From GWA2-66-18 sp964537395 (GTDB taxonomy: Bacteria; Elusimicrobiota; Elusimicrobia; UBA1565; UBA9628), in assembly GCA_964537395.1 (NCBI GenBank), contig CAZIBN010000069.1, positions 1 to 17,872 on the forward strand: a DNA stretch of 17,872 nucleotides. Reading direction: 5' to 3'. Positions 7,788 to 15,022 of this stretch are shown one piece after another. Position 1 is the stretch's first letter, and each line of letters opens with the position of its first letter. A program made the position numbers and the translations under genes. The notes beneath the pieces were generated by a model, which saw only the letters and a program-made list of their open reading frames with translations, made no database searches and was not told the origin of the DNA.

Positions 7788-9457
7788 CAGCCGTCTCCCT
7801 GCGTCACGCGCACGACCTCTTCAAGGCTCGTCACGCCGGTCGCCGCCAGGCGCAGCGCGCTGACCTGCAGCGTCTCCATCTTGTCTTCCTTGGCCGCCGC
7901 GCGCAGCTCGTCGAGGCCGGCGCCGCTCATGACGCCCTCGCGCACCTTCGGGCCGAGGTTGAATAGCTCGAAGATCGGCATGCGCCCCAGGTAGCCGGCC
8001 TTGAAGCAGTCCTCGCAACCGACGGCGCCATAGTACGGCCCCGGCCCGATCAGGGAGCCCAGCATGGTCCGCATCTCCTGCGACGGCTCCTTGGGCTTGC
8101 GGCAGGAGTCGCACAGGCGCCGCATGAGCCTTTGCGCGACGACCATGCGCAGGGACGCGGCGAGCATGTAAGGCGGCACGCCCATGTTGAGCAGGCGGTG
8201 GACGGCCGCGACGGAATCGTTCGTGTGCAGAGAGCTCATGACGAGATGGCCGGTGATGGAAGCCTGGATCGCGATCTCGGCCGTTTCGGCGTCGCGGATT
8301 TCGCCGACGAGCACGATGTTGGGGTCCTGGCGCAGGATCGCGCGCAGGCCGAGGGCGAAGGTCATGCCCGCCTTGGGGTTGGCCTCGACCTGATTGAGCC
8401 GGTCGAGGCGGTACTCGACCGGGTCCTCGAGCGTGACGATGTTCACATCGGGCGTGTTAAGCTCCGCCAGGGCGCTGTACAGGGTGCTGGTCTTGCCGCT
8501 GCCGGTCGGGCCGGTGACGAGCACGAGGCCGTTGGGCTGGTGGATGGCCTGGCGAAAAAGCGTGATCTGCTCCTCGACCATGCCGAGCTCCTCGATGCGC
8601 TTGAGCTTGCCGGAGATGAGCAGGCGCATCGTCACCTTCTCGCCGTAGATCGAGGGCAGGGTCGAGACACGGACATCGAACGCCGAGGTGGCGTCGACCT
8701 CCTGCCGGAAGCGTCCGTCCTGAGGAATGCGGGTCTCCGTGATGTCGAGCTTGGACAGAATCTTGATGCGCGCGACGATCGAGGACTCCGCCTCCTTGGG
8801 CAGGGTGTGCGCGTCGTGCAAGGTGCCGTCGATGCGATAGCGCACGCGCACCTTGTCCTTCGCGGACTCGATGTGGATGTCGCTCGCCTTGCGGGCGTAC
8901 CCCTCGCGCATGATGGAGTCGACCGCCGTGATGGCGCTTTGGTCGTCGACCTGCCCGTCCGCGCCGGTCGAGATGTTCATCACGAAATCCTCGACGGGCA
9001 GATCGGCCACGATCGGCGCGACGCCAAACAGCCGGTCGATGGCCAGGTCGAGCGTGGTGCGGGTCGTCAGCACGGGCAGCAGCTGAAGCTGGCACTTCAC
9101 GCGCACCGCCGCCAGGCAGTCCTCGTCAAGAGGATCGACCATCGCCAGCGTCAGCATGTCGTCGACCTTCGAGAGCGGCACGGCGCCAAGCTGGCGGCAC
9201 TCGTCCTCTGTGAGGATCGCCTTCCCCGAGTCCTCGAGCATGCCTTCGAGCGCGGTCATGTAGGGCACGCCGATCTTCAGGCTGATCGTGCGCAGAAACT
9301 CCTCGTCGCCGAGAATGCCGATCGCCGCGAGCGCCGCGGGAAGGTCCTCCCCGGTCTGGCCGCAGCGGTCGAGGGCGCGGTCGAGGCCGGCCTTGTCGAT
9401 GACCCCCGCCTCGAGCACGATCTCGCCCAGGCGGGCGGCATGCGATATCGTCGTCAC
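7787..9457 (-). CDS. pilB: PilB/GspE-type pilus assembly ATPase
   Basis: This hexameric ATPase powers pilus extension. From GTG 9457 it has 556 residues. A MshEN/GspE N-terminal domain covers about 1-145. The core has Walker A GPTGSGKT (316-323), an Asp box TLEDPVEYR (342-350), Walker B VLVGEIRD (382-389) and a His box MSSLHTND (407-414). A zinc-type tetracysteine is made by C449/C452 (LCDSC) and C481/C484 (CEDC), as in PilB and GspE but not PilT. GTG is chosen because it gives a GTGA overlap with the upstream stop and starts at the conserved domain. The frame opens 116 codons further upstream, but those are Arg/Gly-rich and antiparallel to nothing known. Only one such ATPase is present; no PilT retraction motor lies in the window. 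Confidence 0.94.
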   Translation of the reverse strand: MTTISHAARLGEIVLEAGVIDKAGLDRALDRCGQTGEDLPAALAAIGILGDEEFLRTISLKIGVPYMTALEGMLEDSGKAILTEDECRQLGAVPLSKVDDMLTLAMVDPLDEDCLAAVRVKCQLQLLPVLTTRTTLDLAIDRLFGVAPIVADLPVEDFVMNISTGADGQVDDQSAITAVDSIMREGYARKASDIHIESAKDKVRVRYRIDGTLHDAHTLPKEAESSIVARIKILSKLDITETRIPQDGRFRQEVDATSAFDVRVSTLPSIYGEKVTMRLLISGKLKRIEELGMVEEQITLFRQAIHQPNGLVLVTGPTGSGKTSTLYSALAELNTPDVNIVTLEDPVEYRLDRLNQVEANPKAGMTFALGLRAILRQDPNIVLVGEIRDAETAEIAIQASITGHLVMSSLHTNDSVAAVHRLLNMGVPPYMLAASLRMVVAQRLMRRLCDSCRKPKEPSQEMRTMLGSLIGPGPYYGAVGCEDCFKAGYLGRMPIFELFNLGPKVREGVMSGAGLDELRAAAKEDKMETLQVSALRLAATGVTSLEEVVRVTQGDG

Positions 9458-10182
9458 CGGGCGACGCCCTGAGCGGCGGATCCGCCGCGGATGAGACGGG
9501 CGAGGGCCACGAAGTCGATCGGCGCGGGCAGGGCCTCGCCGCCGGCGGCGCGCGCGGCCTTGGCCAGGGCCTCGTCCGCCCCGAGGACGAAGAGGCGCCC
9601 GCCCGAGGCGAGCTTGGAGGCCAGCGCGCGCGTGAGGACGGCGGCCTCTCCCCCTCCCGCCTCCGCGTCGAAGAGGATCAAGGCCGGCGGCGTCTTGGAC
9701 GCGAGTGCGGCGGCATCGATGCCGTCGCGGCAGCGATCCGCATCGAAGCCGCGCGCCGCGACGAGGCTTTGCAGGACGCGGGCGACCGTCTCGTCCTTGG
9801 CGCACACGAGCGCCCGGGGCCGCTCGATGACGGGGCCGGAGGGCGCCGCCGGCGCGGCCGTCATGGGCGGAGGCGGCGGCAGGGCCGCGTCGAGCGCCGC
9901 GCGCGCGACGGCGGCCTGGCGGAGCTCCTCGATGGCGCGCTCGAGACCTACCATGCGGGTGCGCAGGCCCTCGTTCTCATAGATGCGCCGCCCGGCCTCG
10001 GCATCCGAATTCTTCTTCTGAGCGACGCGCGCCTCGTCCCGCCTGCGCTGATAGCCGCGCTGGGAGATGACGATGCCCAGCACCAGCAGAATGCCCATGC
10101 TTGCCGCGACCGGGATGAAGACGGCTCCGGCATCGCCGAAGGACGCGATGATGAACGAGAGCTGGGACAGGAGCTCGTTCAA
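9454..10182 (-). CDS. Membrane-anchored coiled-coil protein with degenerate receiver-like domain, unrecognised
   Basis: The protein has 242 residues. A transmembrane helix spans about 18-41, then a charged coiled-coil segment (about 44-98), a Pro/Ala-rich linker with a run of prolines (101-122), and a C-terminal alpha/beta domain (123-233). That domain has the layout of a CheY fold: ALVCAKDE as strand 1, ALILFDAE with D172 as strand 3, LFVLGAD as strand 4 and LPAPIDFVALARLI at the end. The switch Thr and the invariant Lys are absent, so normal phosphorylation switching is unlikely. It starts with TTG, overlapping the kinase stop (TTGA), and overlaps pilB (GTGA). Position between a hybrid kinase and PilB suggests a link between signalling and the pilus motor, which is inference. 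Receiver-like call is moderate. Confidence 0.75.
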   Translation of the reverse strand: MNELLSQLSFIIASFGDAGAVFIPVAASMGILLVLGIVISQRGYQRRRDEARVAQKKNSDAEAGRRIYENEGLRTRMVGLERAIEELRQAAVARAALDAALPPPPPMTAAPAAPSGPVIERPRALVCAKDETVARVLQSLVAARGFDADRCRDGIDAAALASKTPPALILFDAEAGGGEAAVLTRALASKLASGGRLFVLGADEALAKAARAAGGEALPAPIDFVALARLIRGGSAAQGVAR

Positions 10183-12791
10183 CCGATCCTCCGGTTGAGA
10201 GCCTGGCAGGAGAGGTCATAATGGCTCAAGAGCCGTCCGAAGGTCTCCGGGGCCTCTCCAAAATGGGACTTGCCCCCCATCTCCTCGAGGAGCTTGCAGG
10301 CGTCCGAGACCCCGGCGGCGCCGACGGCGCGGCTGGAGCCCTTGAGCTTGTGCGCCGCCTTGCGCAGGTCCTCGCTCATGCCGCCGAACACCGCGAGCTG
10401 AATCTGACGGATGCAGACCGGGGCCTCCTCGTCAAGATAGGAGCGGACGACCTCCTTGACGATGTCCTCGCCGCCCATCTCGCGCAGCGCCTCGAGCGCG
10501 GCCTCGTCGATCCCGTCCCCCCCGGTGACCGTGGGGGCGGCGCGCACGGTTTTTCCCGGGCCCGCCGCGGCGGGGGCCGCCGGGGACGCTTCCGTGGACG
10601 CCGGGCCCTTGAGGCTGGCGGGGTTCAGCCAGCGATTGAGCGTGGACAGGACCTCATCGGCGTTGACCGGCTTGGTGAGATACGCGTCCATGCCCGCGTC
10701 GAGGCAGCGCTTGCGGTCGCTCTTAAGCGCGTTGGCGGTCAACGCGATGATCGGGATGCGCGTGCCGGCGCCCTCCAGGCGGCGGATCTCGCCGGTGGCT
10801 TGATAGCCGTCCATCTCCGGCATGTTGCAGTCCATCAGGATGAGGTCGTAGCGGCCGTCCTTGTAGCGCCGCACGGCCTCGACGCCGTCGGGGGCGACGT
10901 CCGCCCGCACGCCCAGCTTTTTGAGGATGAGGAGAGCGACCTTCTGGTTGACCTTGTCGTCCTCGGCGATGAGCACTCTTGCCCGCGCGCGCACCTCCGG
11001 GGGGAGCGTGGTCGCCTTGGCGGCGGGGGCGAGCATCGAAGTCAGGCACGCCTCGAGCTCGTCCGGGCGTGTCGGTTTGCGCAGAAAAGCGTCCAGGCCC
11101 GACTTGGCCGCCTCGGGAATCTCCTCCTTCACAGCGAGGAGCAGGATGCGCGTGCGCGCGAGGAAGGGATAGGCGCGCATCTTGCGCACCAGTTCTTCGC
11201 GCTCCGTGACGGCGATGTCGTCGTTGATTATCATCACACCGAAGGGCCGCCCGCGGTTGGCCGCGTCGCTGAGCGAGACCAGGGCCTGGCGCGTTCCCGG
11301 CGCCGATTCGGAGGACATACCGTATGAGACGAGCTGAAGATGGAGCAGGTTCTGCCGGGATGACTGATCACCGACGACCAAAGCGCGCCGGTTCTCCAGG
11401 CCCGTCGCCGCGCGTTTGCTGCCGGTCAGGCGCGGCACCAGGATCGTGAACCAGAAGGTCGTCCCATCGCCCGGGGTCGTGCGATAGCCGATGGTGCCGC
11501 CCATCGCCTCCACCATCTTCTTGGCGACCGCCAGGCCCAGGCCGACGCCGCCGTGCTTGCGCGTGGTCACGCCCGCCGAATGCGAGAAAGGCTGGTACAG
11601 CTTCTCCGCCGCCTCGGCTGAGATCCCTATTCCCGAGTCCGAGATCGCGAAATTGAGCGAGACGTCGACCTCCCCCTCCTGGGCCTTGCTCGCATGGACC
11701 GTGATCTCGCCCGCCTCGGTGAACTTCACCGCGTTGGACAGCAGATGCATCAGCACGCCGAGGACGAGCTGACGGTCGCCCTTGACGACGCTGGGGCAGT
11801 CCTCCCCGACGAGATAGGCGATCTCCAGGCCCTTTTTCTGCGCGGCGGGCGCGGCCGCGCGCACGGCGGCGGCGACCACCTCGCGCACATCGAGCTCGCC
11901 GGGCTCGAAGGTGATGCTGCCGGACTGGCCCTCCCAGAACGACATGATGCTCGTGAGCGTGGACAGGAGGGCATCCGCCGACTGCTTCATCGTCGCCATG
12001 TACTCGCGCTGCTTTTCGTCGAGGTCGGTGTCGCCGAGGGCCCCCGCCATGCCGAGGATGCCGTTCATGGGGGTGCGGAACTCGTGGCTCATGTTGACGA
12101 GAAAGTCGCTCTTGAACTGGGAGGAGACGCGAACCATCTCCTCCGCCGCCTGCTTCGCGACCTCGTTGCGCAGGCGCTCGCGGTCGTCGTCAAGCCAGCG
12201 CAGGACGCGCCGCTGGTGCTCGACGAAAAGCCCCGTCCCCAGGCCGACGAGCGAGATGGCCATCGACGGGGCCAGGTGGGTCAGCGTGCTCGACGCTCCC
12301 AGCGCGGCGAAGGCGGGGACGCCGCGCAGCAGAGCCAGCCCCGACACCACGAGCCCGGTCAAGGTCAGAAACTGCGCCATCTGGTTGCCGAAGGCCCAGG
12401 GAATGAGGGTCAGCGAAGCGCCGAACAGCAGGAAGGCCCCCCCGCCGATGGGCCCCAGGGCGGTGGCGGCCTCAGGCGACAGCAGGCGCATGGTCGACTC
12501 TTCGCGCGCGAGGAATAGGGCCGTCAGGGTGTCTATGCCGCACAGAACGAGAACGGCCCCGCCGAGGACCGCGAAGACGCGCCGGGCCTTGCCGGGGTTC
12601 CCGGCCGCGTGCAGCCACAGCGCCGCCGCGCCGAGCGCCGCCACCGCCGCGCCCGCGCGAGCCCCCTCCACGGCCGAGCCCGCCAGGCCCGCCGCGCAGA
12701 CGGCGCACCAGGCGAAGACGAGGACCGCGATGGTCCGCGACCAGAGGAGCAGGGCGCCGAGGAGCCCGGAGGGCTTCCCGGACGGGCTCAC
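10179..12791 (-). CDS. Membrane hybrid sensor histidine kinase with two receivers and HPt domain
   Basis: The protein has 870 residues from GTG 12791. About six hydrophobic segments fill the first 190 residues, with no recognisable periplasmic sensor domain. A short helical linker leads to HisKA with NMSHEFRTPMNG (phosphorylated H236) and HATPase_c with N-box N353, SDSGIGIS and GGVGLGLA. Receiver 1 (about 468-587) is partly degenerate: it keeps the Lys in FLRKPT but has GD instead of an acidic pair. Receiver 2 is canonical (D654 in LILMDCNMPEMDG, Lys in LTKPV). The HPt domain has H814 in AAHKLKGSS. This is the BarA/ArcB-type phosphorelay layout. The frame opens 14 codons earlier at ATG 12833, which lacks a ribosome binding site; GTG 12791 gives the GTGA overlap seen elsewhere in the operon. 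It may be the phosphodonor for the local CheY. Confidence 0.92.
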   Translation of the reverse strand: MSPSGKPSGLLGALLLWSRTIAVLVFAWCAVCAAGLAGSAVEGARAGAAVAALGAAALWLHAAGNPGKARRVFAVLGGAVLVLCGIDTLTALFLAREESTMRLLSPEAATALGPIGGGAFLLFGASLTLIPWAFGNQMAQFLTLTGLVVSGLALLRGVPAFAALGASSTLTHLAPSMAISLVGLGTGLFVEHQRRVLRWLDDDRERLRNEVAKQAAEEMVRVSSQFKSDFLVNMSHEFRTPMNGILGMAGALGDTDLDEKQREYMATMKQSADALLSTLTSIMSFWEGQSGSITFEPGELDVREVVAAAVRAAAPAAQKKGLEIAYLVGEDCPSVVKGDRQLVLGVLMHLLSNAVKFTEAGEITVHASKAQEGEVDVSLNFAISDSGIGISAEAAEKLYQPFSHSAGVTTRKHGGVGLGLAVAKKMVEAMGGTIGYRTTPGDGTTFWFTILVPRLTGSKRAATGLENRRALVVGDQSSRQNLLHLQLVSYGMSSESAPGTRQALVSLSDAANRGRPFGVMIINDDIAVTEREELVRKMRAYPFLARTRILLLAVKEEIPEAAKSGLDAFLRKPTRPDELEACLTSMLAPAAKATTLPPEVRARARVLIAEDDKVNQKVALLILKKLGVRADVAPDGVEAVRRYKDGRYDLILMDCNMPEMDGYQATGEIRRLEGAGTRIPIIALTANALKSDRKRCLDAGMDAYLTKPVNADEVLSTLNRWLNPASLKGPASTEASPAAPAAAGPGKTVRAAPTVTGGDGIDEAALEALREMGGEDIVKEVVRSYLDEEAPVCIRQIQLAVFGGMSEDLRKAAHKLKGSSRAVGAAGVSDACKLLEEMGGKSHFGEAPETFGRLLSHYDLSCQALNRRIG
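10183..10192 (-). promoter_or_regulatory. Ribosome binding site supporting a TTG start
   Basis: On the minus strand GGAGG (10192-10188) is followed by the 5-nt spacer ATCGG and TTG at 10182-10180. A strong site at ideal distance, plus the four-base TTGA overlap with the kinase stop, is good evidence that the rare TTG start of the membrane-anchored pseudo-receiver gene is real. Confidence 0.7.
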
Positions 12792-13225
12792 TCCACCCGC
12801 GCTATGCTCACGACCAGCGCCTCTCCCTGACATTCAAACACCTCGAGTTGGGTCGTAGACAGCCGCGGCGTGCGAAGCGTGAAGTCCGAGCCGTGGACGA
12901 CGGTCGGCATCGACAGGGACAGCCCTGCGGAGATGTGCGGCTTGAGGTTGCCCGCGATGATGTTCGCCATCTCGGCGACCGCGTCCTCGGCGACGGGGCC
13001 CCAGCTGAGAGTGGACTCGCCCAGCATCGCGGCCGCCGTCTTCAGGGCCAGGCCCTCGCTCATGCGCAGGATCACCGCCATGCGAAGCGTCTCGCTCGTC
13101 AGCCCCACCATCGCCGCGACCGGCAGAAAATCCGGGGCCGTCTGCACGCGCACCGGCGTCATGTTTGCCATCGACTCGAAGACCGTCGTGATCACTTCGA
13201 ACAAGTCCTTGGATTCAACCTTCAT
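12788..13225 (-). CDS. cheX: CheX-family CheY-P phosphatase
   Basis: The protein has 145 residues. CheX proteins dephosphorylate CheY-P through an E-x-x-N motif on a long helix. Here the motif is E85/N88 in AEMANIIAGNLK, and the neighbouring pattern (GPVAEDAVAEMANII) fits the family. The family's alpha/beta fold, with a first half such as VRVQTAPDFLPVAAMVGL, is consistent. GGGGAG lies 6 nt before the ATG. It sits 16 bp after the pilin stop and overlaps the hybrid kinase gene by four bases. Its presence implies an active CheY-type phosphorelay in this operon. Only one motif copy is visible, as in CheX and unlike two-motif CheC. Confidence 0.87.
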   Translation of the reverse strand: MKVESKDLFEVITTVFESMANMTPVRVQTAPDFLPVAAMVGLTSETLRMAVILRMSEGLALKTAAAMLGESTLSWGPVAEDAVAEMANIIAGNLKPHISAGLSLSMPTVVHGSDFTLRTPRLSTTQLEVFECQGEALVVSIARVE

Positions 13226-13241
13226 CTCATTCTCCCCTGCG

Positions 13242-13667
13242 TCAGTATGCGGTCCACACGCTGCCCTTCACATCCGTATGCGTGCAATTCAGCCTCGTTA
13301 TTCCGAGGGTCGCCGATCCCCCGGTGCCGTCGTACAGCCAGCCGCCCAAGTCGTTCGGGGTGGCGCCAAGGGTGATAGCGCTCGAATCGGCATGCCAGCC
13401 CGGCATCTTCGCCTTGGGAAGGCGCTTGAGGTAGCGCGCGTTGACCGTGAGATCGCTCAGGGATTCGGGATACTGCCCGTCCATATCGGTGAAATAGATG
13501 CTCAACGCCTTGCGAATGGACCCCAGGTTGGCCCGGCTTTGCCCTTCGGTCGAGGTTCGCATCGCCTCGCCGAATTTCGGAATGGCGATGCCTGCGAGAA
13601 GAGCGATCACGGCGATGACCACCATCAGCTCAAGTAATGTGAAGCCTTTTTGGGATCTAATATTCAT
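13242..13667 (-). CDS. pilA: Type IV pilin / major pilin-like prepilin
   Basis: The protein has 141 residues from ATG 13667. The class III signal MNIRSQKG-FTLLELMVVIAVIALLAG is canonical: cut after G8, Phe at +1 and Glu at +5 (E13). A hydrophobic helix continues to IPKFGEA. The head domain contains DMDGQYPESLSDL, as in many short GspG/PilA-type pilins, and ends CTHTDVKGSVWTAY. The frame opens 12 codons earlier, but that would bury the signal. No strong ribosome binding site precedes the ATG. It is the first gene of the large minus-strand operon and has a palindromic operator candidate 87 bp upstream. First position and a perfect signal suggest the major subunit, but a pseudopilin role cannot be excluded. 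Confidence 0.9.
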   Translation of the reverse strand: MNIRSQKGFTLLELMVVIAVIALLAGIAIPKFGEAMRTSTEGQSRANLGSIRKALSIYFTDMDGQYPESLSDLTVNARYLKRLPKAKMPGWHADSSAITLGATPNDLGGWLYDGTGGSATLGITRLNCTHTDVKGSVWTAY

Positions 13668-13745
13668 GGAGCCAGTATGCCACCAGGGGAGCCTTCCTAA
13701 CAAGGAAAGGACGGGACATCTCTCCGTAAGAGCCGGAGGACCGCT

Positions 13746-13763
13746 TGTAGGACGATTCCTACA
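13746..13763. promoter_or_regulatory. Palindromic operator candidate A, TGTAGG-N6-CCTACA, upstream of pilin operon
   Basis: The plus-strand sequence is TGTAGGACGATTCCTACA, a perfect 7-4-7 inverted repeat. It overlaps the stop codon of the globin gene. Its centre is 87 bp upstream of the pilin ATG. Geometry matches the TGTAAG-N6-CTTACA boxes bound by GacA/UvrY-type regulators. Binding and regulator identity are inferred. It could also act as an RNA hairpin at the end of the globin message, but no U-tract follows. Confidence 0.6.
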
Positions 13764-14160
13764 GCTTGCGGCCTGGGTTTAGATGGGAAATAATCTCATC
13801 CGTGAAAAAGCGCCCCGTGCAGTCCGCCGGAGACCCCTTCACTATGGCTCGCTTGAACGCGTCTTCGATTTTAAGCCATCGGTCGCGCATCTCTTCAGGA
13901 ACTCCGGCCTCGTCGAAAGCCTCCAGAAGATACCTCCTGCGCAGCGCCCACATTTCCTTATCGATGAAGATGTGAGGATGCGCGTCAGCCGGGCTTCGGC
14001 CGGAATAATTCTTGGGTCCGCCGAAGGCCCCGACCATGAAGTCCGTCTGCTGGCTTTCGATGTGCTCCTGCTTTACAACGCGGAATACCAGCAGCAGCCA
14101 GGGATCGCGATAGACGCGATCATACAGCGCCTTGCTGACCCGCGCGACCAGGGCGCGCAT
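13759..14160 (-). CDS. Truncated hemoglobin (2/2 globin)
   Basis: The protein has 133 residues. The globin pattern is YDRVYRDPWLLLVF (13-26), then QQTDFMVGAFGGPKNYSGR (37-55), AHPHIFI (60-66) and a helix with MWALRRRYLLEAF. The proximal heme ligand is most likely H61 or H63 in AHPH. The GGPKNYSGR loop is typical of truncated globins. Such proteins bind O2 or NO and protect against nitrosative stress or sense gas; which applies here is unknown. It follows the 246-residue gene by 6 bp with a GAGG ribosome binding site, so the two are co-transcribed. The last codons lie inside operator candidate A of the pilin operon. The extension after about residue 107 (CTGRFFTDEIISHL) is short and unassigned. 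Confidence 0.82.
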   Translation of the reverse strand: MRALVARVSKALYDRVYRDPWLLLVFRVVKQEHIESQQTDFMVGAFGGPKNYSGRSPADAHPHIFIDKEMWALRRRYLLEAFDEAGVPEEMRDRWLKIEDAFKRAIVKGSPADCTGRFFTDEIISHLNPGRKL

Positions 14161-14166
14161 GCCGCC

Positions 14167-14907
14167 TCAGGTAAAGCTGGAGCGAAGCGGAATGAAGGAG
14201 CGCGGACCGAAGTAGTCGATGTAATCGGTGCTCCAATGGCTCCACTGGCGCTGAGGCTCCTCGCGCCAAAAACGGTAGGCCTCGACCTGCCTCCGATAGA
14301 AGGATTGCCGCAGATCCGTATTCAGGCTGGCTCCGGCGGTCTCGGTGTAAAGCTGAGGGGTGCGGCTAATCCCGTATTCCGACCAGGGGCAGGCGTAAAT
14401 TCTCAGGCGGTCAACGGCGCCGTCCACGGCGCCGTGCTCGCGCCGATCCTCGAGGATGATGTCGAGGCGGTCGCGCTTGCCCGGGTCGGAGGCGCACTTG
14501 CGCCCCAGGGAGATCGTCATGCCTTCATGCTCTCCGGAGGCGTCATGATGATTGTGATAAAAAACGAAGGCCATCAATCCGGGATCCGCCATCAGCTCCC
14601 GGGCGAACGCTCCGGAGGCGGCGGGAAGTCCCGGCATGAATGACATCAGGAACGCGGCGACATCGCCGAGATAGGCGGCGTCCTGCGCGGGCATGACCTT
14701 GTGGGTCCGGAAAACATTCAGCCCGATCTTATTCCAGGGACGCGACCAGCCCAGACCCCGCTTCTGCCTCTCCGTTTCAAGAGCGCTCATCATGCGCGTC
14801 AGCAGCCACGCCGGCCGCTTCTTGATCGTCAGCTCACGGATCAAGGTTCCCATGCTCAGCTCTTCGGCCCGCATCGATTCGGCGTCCAGCTCCAAGGTCG
14901 CATTCAT
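14167..14907 (-). CDS. Unrecognised protein with His-rich stretch, paired with truncated globin
   Basis: The protein has 246 residues and no family I can name. It has no signal peptide and no clear membrane helix. Visible features: a basic segment LTIKKRPAWLLTRMM (26-40), a hydrophobic stretch AAFLMSFMPGLPAASGAF (84-101), and a His-rich patch FYHNHHDASGEHEG with H118, H120, H121 and H127 that could bind metal. The C-terminal third is rich in Trp, Tyr and Arg (AYRFWREEPQRQWSHWSTDYIDYFG). Its start is supported by an AGGA site 8-9 nt before ATG 14907. It precedes the globin gene by 6 bp, so the two products may act together, for example in handling a small-molecule ligand; this is inference. 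Composition resembles its neighbours, with no sign of recent transfer. Confidence 0.7.
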   Translation of the reverse strand: MNATLELDAESMRAEELSMGTLIRELTIKKRPAWLLTRMMSALETERQKRGLGWSRPWNKIGLNVFRTHKVMPAQDAAYLGDVAAFLMSFMPGLPAASGAFARELMADPGLMAFVFYHNHHDASGEHEGMTISLGRKCASDPGKRDRLDIILEDRREHGAVDGAVDRLRIYACPWSEYGISRTPQLYTETAGASLNTDLRQSFYRRQVEAYRFWREEPQRQWSHWSTDYIDYFGPRSFIPLRSSFT

Positions 14908-14933
14908 TCGCGCTGTCCTCTCTTTCTGGCCAA

Positions 14934-14939
14934 AGGATA
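14934..14939 (-). promoter_or_regulatory. Weak candidate -10 for the globin unit
   Basis: On the minus strand TATCCT (4 of 6 matches to TATAAT) lies 26 nt before ATG 14907. The -35 region at the right distance, TAGTGC near 14962-14957, is poor. I list it only as a position to test. Confidence 0.25.
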
Positions 14940-14990
14940 GGCTAACAGGACCCGCGGCACTAGTGGTCGAGGGACGGTTTCGGTATAGGG

Positions 14991-15003
14991 GACAGGCTCT
15001 GTC
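14991..15003. repeat. Short inverted repeat GACAG-GCT-CTGTC
   Basis: Perfect 5-bp arms with a 3-nt loop, directly before operator candidate B in the divergent intergenic region. It is followed by two more inverted repeats. It may be part of a composite operator or of a structured transcript; function unknown. Confidence 0.4.
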
Positions 15004-15004
15004 G

Positions 15005-15022
15005 TGTAGGGCATGTCCTACA
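15005..15022. promoter_or_regulatory. Palindromic operator candidate B, TGTAGG-N6-CCTACA
   Basis: The plus-strand sequence is TGTAGGGCATGTCCTACA, with outer arms identical to candidate A. It lies in the 173-bp region between the globin unit (minus) and the stand-alone receiver gene (plus). Its centre is 55 bp before the centre of the TACACT hexamer in front of the receiver gene, a class I activator-like placement. It could also serve the divergent unit. Confidence 0.6.

Noticed and set aside
1267..9472. Long plus-strand open frames opposite the operon (for example 1267-2313, 2070-2960, 6735-7994, 8132-9472).
   Set aside because: They lie opposite well-supported genes, are rich in Arg, Gly, His and Asp as expected of antisense frames in GC-rich DNA, and show no family motifs.
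9458..9805. N-terminal extension of the pilB frame by 116 codons.
   Set aside because: The extension is Arg/Gly-rich, lies entirely inside the upstream gene in another frame, and the GTG at 9457 gives a GTGA overlap right at the conserved domain.
12792..12833. ATG 12833 as start of the hybrid kinase.
   Set aside because: No ribosome binding site, and it would overlap cheX by 46 bases; GTG 12791 gives the four-base overlap typical here. It remains possible.
13694..13738. Small inverted repeats CTCCG-N7-CGGAG (13722-13738) and TTCC-N6-GGAA (13694-13707) before the pilin gene, as terminator of the globin unit or a riboswitch.
   Set aside because: Arms are only 4-5 bp, no T-tract follows and no known riboswitch core is visible; they may still be minor structures in the 91-bp gap.
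13746..13763. LuxR/LuxI-type lux box.
   Set aside because: The core resembles the lux box only partly; the N6 spacing and repeated TGTAGG/CCTACA arms fit the GacA/NarL-type layout better, and no luxI-like gene is in the window.
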